DNA of 64,000 bases from positions 2,294,001-2,358,000 of the forward strand of contig JARKIF010000008.1 of the NCBI GenBank assembly GCA_029378245.1, written 5' to 3'. Below are positions 56,725 through 64,000 of the stretch, one piece after another. The first letter of the stretch is position 1, and each line of letters begins with the position of its first letter. This DNA is from Roridomyces roridus. Lineage: Eukaryota > Basidiomycota > Agaricomycetes > Agaricales > Mycenaceae. Below the pieces are notes generated by a model, which worked only from the letters and a program-made list of their open reading frames with translations, was not told the DNA's origin and made no database searches. Made by a program: the position numbers and the translations under genes.

Positions 56725-56880
56725 ATGGAAGACTTTCCAGACGAATTGCTAGATCACATCTGCTTCTCCATGGACAGAAAGGCATCTCGCAGTCCAATCC
56801 GGCAGCGTGAAACTCGCGCTGTCCGAATCACTCCACCTCATCGTCTTCCCACATGTGCGCAATTCAGCGACTTGAGTGTT
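56725..56880 (+). pseudogene. F-box gene 5' fragment
   Basis: ATG 56725 reads MEDFPDELLDHICFSMDRK, nearly the same opening as the gene at 54840, then diverges within about 30 codons and runs into the 3' end of the C2-kinase gene. A tandem partial duplicate. Confidence 0.75.
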
Positions 56881-59239
56881 TCGGGGACGCAAGGGAGAGC
56901 AGGAAAAAGCACGATGGCCGGGTCAGTGTTGCGCAAAGGGCAAAGACGCTGCAAAAAGGATGAGTAAACCTATGAATTTGCAGCTCCAATCGCTCACACC
57001 CACCTGCACCAAAAACTACCCTCTCGAATTCATCCACTGTAGGCAAAGGCTGATCGTCTAAAAGTCTATGCCGGAACTTGGATGTAGATGTTTGGTCCCA
57101 GTCGTTCTCGGACTGTGTCGACTCCCTTGCCCCGATCCCATCGCCCTTCAAACGCTGGACAATCTGGGCAGCGGTAGGGCGGCTCTCAGGAGTCGCGTTC
57201 CAGCACTCCTGGAGCAGCGCCCACAGGCCGTCTAATGCACTCGTGCCCGACAATGAGGGTAAGCGAGTCGGGCGCTGACCCGCGAGGACAGCCATGACGA
57301 CAGCGATGTCCAAGCGCATCTCAGGAAACGGCAGCGTCCCGGCGAATAGCTGCATGCATGGTATGGGTCAATCTCCCTAAACTCGAAGAGGGGCATACCT
57401 CATACACAACAGAGGCCCAGCTATAAACATCCGTACACTGATCATTCTGGCCACCTTGATGCAGCTCCGGTGCCTGGTAACGTGCTGTACCACCCCGCGA
57501 GGGCATTGACGAGGGAGCAAATTGGACCGAAGAAGCCGATGTAGTGATGGAAGAGAGCCCGAAATCGGCGATGCAGGCCCGTAGAGAAGAGGTGACGAAT
57601 ATATTCTCCTACACCAGTCAATGGACGGGAGATAGCACTAGCCAGACACAACGTACACCCTTCAGGTCACCATGGACGATGTTCTGGGCATGGAGATGCT
57701 TGAGGCCAAGAGCTACGTCAAGGGCCTGAAGAACAAATTCAGATATGGATGGTTCGCTGAAGAAGAGCGGAGACTCACGAGAGATAGAAGACGCTCGGTG
57801 TTGTATGATTCTTTCTTCAAGAATGCCCGAACGTGTCCATTCTCCATCCACGGAGATACCAAACAGAGACGCTGACGGAATTTGTAAAGCCCGTAGAAAG
57901 GGAGGAGGGTTGGATGGGAGAGCTGTCGCCAGATGACCGCCTCCCGGCTGAATCCCTATGGAGCGAAATCAGATCATGAAAGCTTAAAGGAAACGGAAAC
58001 GAGCATTAACCTTCAGTAAAGCATTTATATCCGACTGGTCGAATACTCTCATCATCTTCACGGCAACACGTTGCCCGTGAAGATAGCCGGTATAGACATC
58101 ACTAAAGGATCCACCAGCCACCAGCCGCTCGTGCTCCAGATCGTCGATAGTGAAGCATCGAGGATAGAGCTTCGAGTAGTCCGACAGCCGTATGAGGGCC
58201 TTGAAAAGTCGATGTCGATCCGCTGGTATTGTATCATTATCTAGCAACTTTTAACCATTCTCATGATCAGTACGGCAATAACAGCGACCAGGCAACACTC
58301 ACGTCTTGTAAAAGATCCAAAAGCCACTGAGCAGATTCGGGGCGTGTGGAGAGCTTGGTATGCCACTTGTCATCTTCACGAAAGAGCCGAATTAGGCGGC
58401 CAACGAGTCGGTGGATATTTGTCACCTCCACTAGTCCTGGGCGGTCCGTGTTTGACTGGAGAACAACAGTTGGTTCTACGACAATCGTCAGGCACGCGAA
58501 GAGGATTGAGTAACCCATACCCGCAGCATCGGCGTCAACGTTAATAACTGGTGCGAGGGTTGTGTTATCGAATTCGCCAGAGTGCATAGGACTGACTCGA
58601 CGCTCACGGTCAGCGGGAAGCGGATTGCCCGCCTCATCTTTCCGTTTCTCGTCGACCGCGGCCGCAGAGTCAGGTTTCTGAACAATGTTCGAAAGATATA
58701 CAACGAGTCTCCCGCGAACGGTGAGATTGCCAATGTCCGGTTTCAGGTCCAGGGTCAGCATTTCTTGAGCATAGTCAGATATGGAGGCAAAATGAAGGCG
58801 TACGGCGCACGAGAATCAACCTGCTCGAGGTTTAGGACATCCCCGACTCTGATGTTGACAACACCGAGAAAGCCTTGGTCTTGTTTTTGGAAATCTCGCT
58901 GGTCGAATATCTGAATGGTGATCACGGACCGCTTTTGAACAGTCCTAAGATTCTCTTCAACGTGGGGACAAGAGGAAAGGGGAACGGCATACAAGTGAAA
59001 ACTCTCGTTCCAGTACGGATTCGAGGTCTTGACGACAACACTGGTGGTCTGGGTCCGCACACCGTCGACAGTGATAACAGCGACGGGGTCCGGGAGACGA
59101 AAACGATTTCGTTTCTTCAGGCCATCTGCAGCGATCACTGTTGACAATGACGGTCAGACGAGTATCTTGGCGCAAGTAATGTGGATTGACCGGTGAGCTT
59201 GATCTGCTCCCTGGCGACGCGAAGGAGAGGCAACTGCAT
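56864..59239 (-). CDS. C2-domain / protein kinase fusion, 655 aa
   Basis: Nine exons stay in phase: 59239-59191, 59137-58993, 58944-58811, 58763-58303, 58247-58011, 57955-57779, 57725-57657, 57608-57399 and 57349-56864. Residues about 12-130 form a C2 domain strikingly like that of Rsp5/NEDD4-type ubiquitin ligases ([50 protein letters not shown]). A helical linker follows, then a kinase domain: glycine loop [14 protein letters not shown] lysine, catalytic loop VHGDLKGEN (Gly replaces the Arg of HRD), DFG in ADFGLSS, then YQAPE and DVYSWA. C2 suggests Ca2+/lipid-directed membrane targeting; kinase activity is likely but the HGD variant deserves care. The true start is the ATG 59239, reached through a 53-nt intron. 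Confidence 0.85.
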
Positions 59240-59289
59240 GGATCGGATGACATTCGGGTCCGGAATTGACCGTACACCGTACACGTACC

Positions 59290-60330
59290 TCAAAGCTCTG
59301 CAGTGTTAATTTCAACTTTTTGACAATCGGGTTCAATACATCAGAGAAATCGTGAGAAAGTTAAGGCTGTCGTCAATTCCGTTGTTGCGCGACGTATTTC
59401 CGCGTTCGACGATTCGAGAAGCTGTGGGATTTCGGAAATCATCGAGGAACAGAGTATACTCTGTGCGCCCATGTCGAATGCGCCCACGTCTTGTGTTAGG
59501 CGCCGCAAGATTATAAGCTTCGCCGCGCTACCCACATGTTTAGATCTAGAAATGTGTATTCAATCAATTGCTACTCAAGGAGACGACTGGACGCACTGAA
59601 GACATGAAGCACAGATATTCATCACTATCTCCTCAGTGAGCGGAGCCGTGTCACGCGTATATCCCAGAGCACTATTCTCAAGTGACCAGAGAGCTATCTG
59701 AACAAGCGCACTCATCGCGGAATGGACTATAGCTGTATCTTCGTCACTGTGTATTGGTCGGCCAAATCGATAAGCCATTCGTCACAGTCCGTTTGTAAAA
59801 CTTACCGGAGCAGCGGTTCCAGCTTTTCAGCAATTCGATTCAAGTCACTAATCGGTGCCACGACCGACTTGTTGGTTGTTAAGGCTGCAATCACCTGGGC
59901 CGATTTCCAACGTATGCGCGCCGTTGGTGACTCCAGGAGCTGCGGTATTTCTTGAAATACGGAGGAGTGGGCGATTCTCTGGGCTTCTGCCGTGTCCCAG
60001 GACAATCTCTGAGCCAGGTGCTCCCATACTCGGAGCTTGGTCCTGTTAGCCACATATTTGCAGCTAGGCACACTTATCAGATTGTTTTTTTTCCAGCACC
60101 CAACAGCAATGTACGCACTCGAGGTATGAACAAAAGATGTCCAACATCGCCTTGGTAAGCGGTTCAAATTCATTGTCCCGGATATATTCGAGAGCTTGGC
60201 GATGGTACATGAGCCACACCAGTGGTTTCACCACCGTGCGCAGATTGATTGTGGGTCCAATGGGATTACTGTCTGACCACCAGCTGACGAGGCTGACTTG
60301 CGACTCGTTTGCCCGTTCGAAGGACTGCAT
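59290..60330 (-). pseudogene. ARM-type gene copy E, 3'-truncated
   Basis: ATG 60330 (MQSFERANESQV, SWWSDSNPIGP) begins a copy collinear with the first half of copy A, through two repeat units to KKLKLTLQ near 59300. In the second unit a deletion joins ALT to a shifted SDVLNPIVKK, breaking the frame. Homology stops around 59290, about 50 bp upstream of the C2-kinase start codon, so the second half is missing. Confidence 0.8.
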
Positions 60331-60515
60331 AAAGGGAGATTGGGTGGGGGATGGGGAGAGAGATGGACACGTGTCTAGGTGGACGCTGACAGTGATGAAT
60401 TCAAAAGGTAATCGTGATCCGAGACAAGTCGGCCTCTCGATTGCTCTACAGAACGAATCTCTACGCTTCTAAGTAGTAGTAGTACTCTTGCTGTTCAATT
60501 GATTCCCAATTGAGA

Positions 60516-62033
60516 TCACCCCACTCTGTTGTCACACAGACTCGACCTCTCTGACAGGACCCCCAAAGAGGATTGCTGAGCCCCATCAGTGATTTTCATA
60601 AGCTTTACGCGAGGAGGGTGCTTCGAGGGCAAGAACACTACTGATGGGATGAGCTTGTAGGGTACGACCAGGACGGGGAGGACACACCCGACAAGCATCC
60701 CGAGAAGACCAGTCTCAGCGCCGCCGACTCGCCTGTCGAAAGGCAGCTGGAGGGCCCGACTCGGGAGGGTGTAGATGAGCTGCAGGAACCATAAGACACG
60801 GCGGAAGGGAGAGAAGGAAAACCATACCGCGAATGAAGAAATATGTGAATGCGGATGTCGTCAGGCGGAGGCGGATGATGGACCCGAGGGAAAGACGAGT
60901 TTCAAAGCCCAACAAACCTGGCGGGCAGTTGCGGCAAGCATGACCACGAAGAGCTGGAGCACTGTGAGAATGCGGAAAGACACTCGGAATGGACACTTAC
61001 TGATGAGATGACCAGATATATCAGACCGACGAAAGTGACGGCACCAGCACTACAACAAGGATTCAGCGACCGATAAGGAACTCAAGAGAAGGGGCACATA
61101 CACAGGGACGTCGGAGGGCCGAAGGTTTGCGACGGTGTAGTATATGGGTTGGGCAACGAGCTCGGGTGCACTCGATAGTAAGGTGGCTGTGTTGGCGGCG
61201 GTCGACAGATTGGCAATGGATTGCAAGGCGATTCGGTTATGGCCGCGTACAGCTAGGCGGTGGCGATATCCTTTTGGACCCGACTGTAATAGAATGAGCT
61301 CCAGTCGAGATGCATCAACAGTAGACCCACTAGATATTCTCATTCTTCGCTTCGGAGTCAAGAAAGGTAATCGCGCCTTGCAGGAATCGTTGGAGCCATT
61401 GACGTCAGAGACAGCCACGGTGAGGGTTGGCACTGGCCCCAGCTTGACTAGAGAAAGGTAAATCACTGCCCCGACGTGACCAGAAAGTATTCACTCGCCC
61501 CGACACAAGTACCAAATCCTCGCCTGCAGGATTGTGTCTTCCAGCTGGGCTATCCCCCAGGGAACTGGTTCGCCGGAACAGCCTCCCATGAGATTCCATT
61601 CCTTCCTGGATCAATACTGCTGAGTGCTTGAGACACCTTGGGCGACAGCCCCACCGTCAAAGTCTTGCGACGAAATCAGACGAAAGTCAAGGAAGAGGAA
61701 GAAAGTCGACTTACGACAATACATACAGGAAGGGTATGATGCAGGGAGCTCCATATCGAGCCCCAGTGGATCGAGAAGAGGGTGAAGATCACCACCGACA
61801 GGGCGACCACGCCGCCGATGACGGTCTTGAGATACACTCCCGGAGCAGAGGATGCTTGCGCAGACTTTTCAAATGGGAGGAGGCGGTACGGATTTCTATG
61901 TCGCTGCGGCTCTATCGTGCGCCGTTGCTTCAGAGGCGGCGGCGTCGTCAAAGGAGTCGCTTTTGGGGCGGTCGAGGAACATGGACATGAAAGGCGATGG
62001 GAAGGATGGTGACTGGTGGGAAACGCGAGCCAT
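60516..62033 (-). pseudogene. SNG1/DUF3533-type membrane protein gene, degenerate
   Basis: Recognisable pieces in order: GVYLKTVIGGVVALSVVIF (first membrane segment) and HWGSIWSS near 61800, DFDGGAVAQGV near 61665, ALQSIANLSTAANTATLLSS and VANLRPSDVPV near 61150, AGAVTFVGLIYLVISS near 61030, LQLFVVMLAATARQ near 60945 and ETRLSLGSIIRLRLTTSAFT near 60880. Together these follow the SNG1-like DUF3533 family of fungal plasma-membrane proteins. The start ATG at 62033 is out of frame with the first membrane segment, a TGA follows DFDGG, and the frame slips again after ATARQ. It has probably decayed, but an unresolved exon structure could explain part of this. Confidence 0.55.
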
Positions 62034-63069
62034 TGTGAGTATGGGATGGCGCGCGCGACGTCATAGCTGCGCTAATTGTCCGTCGAGACAAGACGGTGAC
62101 ACGGGTGTACGGATGATTGAGACTGGCGGCGATGATGAGCAGTAACGATAGGCGAAAAACGTCATTCGTCTTCTGCAGGAGTCTACGCCGAAGGTCAGTT
62201 ATCAGTCAAGTCAATTGTGACGAAAAACGGACCTGCCGCCTCGAAAACGCTAGTCCCCACCGAAAACCCCGTGTGAATGCAATCCCATTGTGAATTCCCC
62301 TTCACAGGAATCTATGGCGAGTCGGTACCGAGTTAGACCTCGCAGAAGATACGACGCACCTTCTTGGGGCCTCCGCGACTGCACCACGCTTGGTCGTGGT
62401 CACGACGTGGCTGAAACCGGTCGGGATGTACAACGCCTTTGCCGATTTGTGGTACAGCCGTCCGCGTAGTGCAGCGTACTCTGCATTCGGAAAACAGCTA
62501 GAGAACAGGATGAGCCCGAAACCTTCAGCGAAACGATCCGACGCACCCGCTACTGACACTTGCGAACGCCATGTCGTCTGCTGACTCTCTCCGCTTTCCG
62601 AAATGCACTTGGAAGCGAGGTGTGGTCCAGCGCGGGTAGAATCATCTTGCCCCGAGTTTGAGTGTTCAGGAATGACTCGATATCCATGCTTGAGGCACGG
62701 TCGGGGCGAGGACACGGCGGGAATGGGACAACTCACCTCAAATGCCACTCAGTGAAACGGAGTCTCAGAGTCTCAGAGGATCCTCTACTGCAGCTGCCAC
62801 GCGCGTTCGACGAGTCTTCCTGCCCTCAGAGTCAGAGACGAGACACGGAGCCTCAGCCTGGATATAGGCGTCAGCGAAAGCCGTGTCGTTGGAGCGCGAC
62901 CATGGACCTATAGAGGAGACGGGACTAGGAGTCGGGACAAATGTCGACTCTGGGATTCAGAGTGTCGACCCAGGTCGGCGAGACTGAGGTTATCGTGGAG
63001 ATGCTGGTCAGGTGAGAAGACGAATTGATGCGCCCCGACCGCCATCATCATTTCCTCCGCACCACCACC
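62034..63069. other. Intergenic, no gene recognised
   Basis: Several frames on both strands, none convincing. The right end is the promoter of the F-box gene at 63070. Confidence 0.45.
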
Positions 63070-64000
63070 ATGCCGCCCAGACGACAACGGCGTAAATCCA
63101 AGCCTCGAGCCATAAACCCCCTCGAAATCGCCGAGCTCCTGGACCTCACTCTCAGTTTCGTGCACGATATCGAAGATCTCCGCGCCTGCGCACTGGTCAA
63201 CACTGCTTGGATCGCGCCGTCCCAATCTCGCATATTCTCGACCATACGAGTCATGCACGGCCCTGGCACCAACACGGAAGCCAACGCCCAAGTCGCGCGC
63301 CTGTTAGATATACTCTATGACGAGTCCCCGGACCTCATTCGATACATCGTCAATTTGGACGTGGGGCCACTCACCTTCATGAAGGAGAAAATCCAGGACG
63401 ACCTATGCGACCTTGCGTTCTCGCATCTGACCAGCCTCAAAGTCAGCAGTGAGCCTGGCTGGCGCTACGATATGAGGGAGGCCTGCCTGATTCAGAGACT
63501 GGTCAGCACGCCATCCCTCGAATCGGTCTTTATCAACTGCATCTTCAATGGATCGTTGGACCTCCTTCTACTATGGGAACAATGCACCGACCGACTCAAG
63601 CACGTCGTCGTCTGTTCGGGGGTCATGTTTCTGCGAGATGCACTCAAAAGTGATTTTGCCGAGAGACTCAATATCAAGGTCCCCAGCAGTCGTATCAAGC
63701 TCGAGTCGTTTGGGACCCACGACACGCCCGACGTTACCGGGCCATGGCTGGATGACTTCCGCTGCCCATTCGACGTGTCCGCCATCACAGCATACCAATT
63801 CTGCTTCCCCATGGACGACTTTCTCGAAAACATCCTCTCCGAAGCGATGACCAACACCATCGAATTGCTCTCCATCCGCTCCGTTCGCATCACCCTCTCT
63901 CCCTACATAAGTAATATAATCCTCATCCTAGTACGAAATGGTTTACGCGACCAACATCTCCCGCTTCCTCAAAATCACGCAACTCGACATCCGTGGCGAC
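63070..64000 (+). CDS. F-box-like protein, partial at right edge
   Basis: ATG 63070 opens with a basic stretch (MPPRRQRRKSKPRA), then EIAELLDLTLSFVHDIEDLR, ACALVNTAWIAPSQSRIFST, a typical agaricomycete F-box. LRR-like segments follow (LTSLKVSS, STPSLESVFI, LKHVVVCS). Exon 1 probably ends at 63882; a 49-nt intron (63883-63931, donor GTTCGC) restores YEMVYATNISRFLKITQLDI to the edge. Without this intron the frame also stays open to the end, but reads less like a protein. The C-terminus lies outside the window. Confidence 0.75.
   Translation, partial: MPPRRQRRKSKPRAINPLEIAELLDLTLSFVHDIEDLRACALVNTAWIAPSQSRIFSTIRVMHGPGTNTEANAQVARLLDILYDESPDLIRYIVNLDVGPLTFMKEKIQDDLCDLAFSHLTSLKVSSEPGWRYDMREACLIQRLVSTPSLESVFINCIFNGSLDLLLLWEQCTDRLKHVVVCSGVMFLRDALKSDFAERLNIKVPSSRIKLESFGTHDTPDVTGPWLDDFRCPFDVSAITAYQFCFPMDDFLENILSEAMTNTIELLSIRSVRITLSPYISNIILILVRNGLRDQHLPLPQNHATRHPWR

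Noticed and set aside
57609..57660. Frame break in the kinase catalytic loop
   Set aside because: Using the GTACGT donor two bases upstream of the alternative gives an in-phase VHGDLKGEN.
59138..59190. C2-kinase start at a TTG codon near 59147
   Set aside because: A 53-nt intron links an upstream ATG exon (59239-59191) that completes the first C2 strand as [12 protein letters not shown].

Overview
The window looks like genomic DNA of a filamentous basidiomycete, most likely an agaricomycete of the Mycena type (inference). The evidence is genes split by many introns of about 44-68 nt with GTNNGY donors, and families typical of such genomes: a NACHT-ankyrin NLR, MYND zinc-finger proteins, F-box proteins, armadillo-like repeat proteins, alpha-kinase-related proteins and a C2-kinase. 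No rRNA, tRNA or CRISPR was recognised. Exon structures were worked out by hand from splice sites and reading phase.

Layout. 1-4.4 kb: decayed repeats (an inverted-repeat element, a gag remnant with broken zinc knuckle, LTR-like sequence, a 101-bp tandem duplication). 4.4-7.2 kb: an intact six-exon NLR (839 aa). 7.2-11 kb: no intact gene, only an F-box scrap and a cyclin tail. 11-15 kb: a divergent pair, an intact ARM-type gene (546 aa, minus) and an intact MYND gene (354 aa, plus). 15.9-27.5 kb: a second ARM gene torn into three by two autonomous DNA transposons with perfect target-site duplications: a 5.94-kb element (16580-22519; about 305-bp TIRs, 8-bp TSD, integrase-core transposase plus two convergent alpha-kinase-related genes) and a 3.7-kb Mutator-like element (23142-26876; 40-bp TIRs, 9-bp TSD, 895-aa transposase). 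28.9-39.5 kb: a decayed duplicate neighbourhood (cyclin, F-box, ARM, MYND, F-box/LRR, ARM pseudogenes). 40.8-47.4 kb: the most conserved stretch, with a GT18 glycosyltransferase and two intact MYND genes. 47.5-53 kb: an F-box tail, a P-loop NTPase gene broken by a 560-bp MITE, and a decayed VPS26 copy. 53.4-64 kb: an intact F-box gene, F-box scraps, an intact C2-protein kinase fusion (655 aa), a truncated ARM copy, a decayed SNG1/DUF3533-type gene and an F-box gene running off the right edge.

How it fits together. This is accessory, fast-evolving territory: five ARM copies, four MYND genes and several F-box genes have been shuffled as blocks (ARM and MYND as a divergent unit at two loci; cyclin fragment and F-box as neighbours at two loci) and decayed by nonsense mutation, frameshift, truncation or insertion. 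The strongest candidate for something little described is the 5.94-kb integrase-type transposon carrying two alpha-kinase-related genes beside its transposase.
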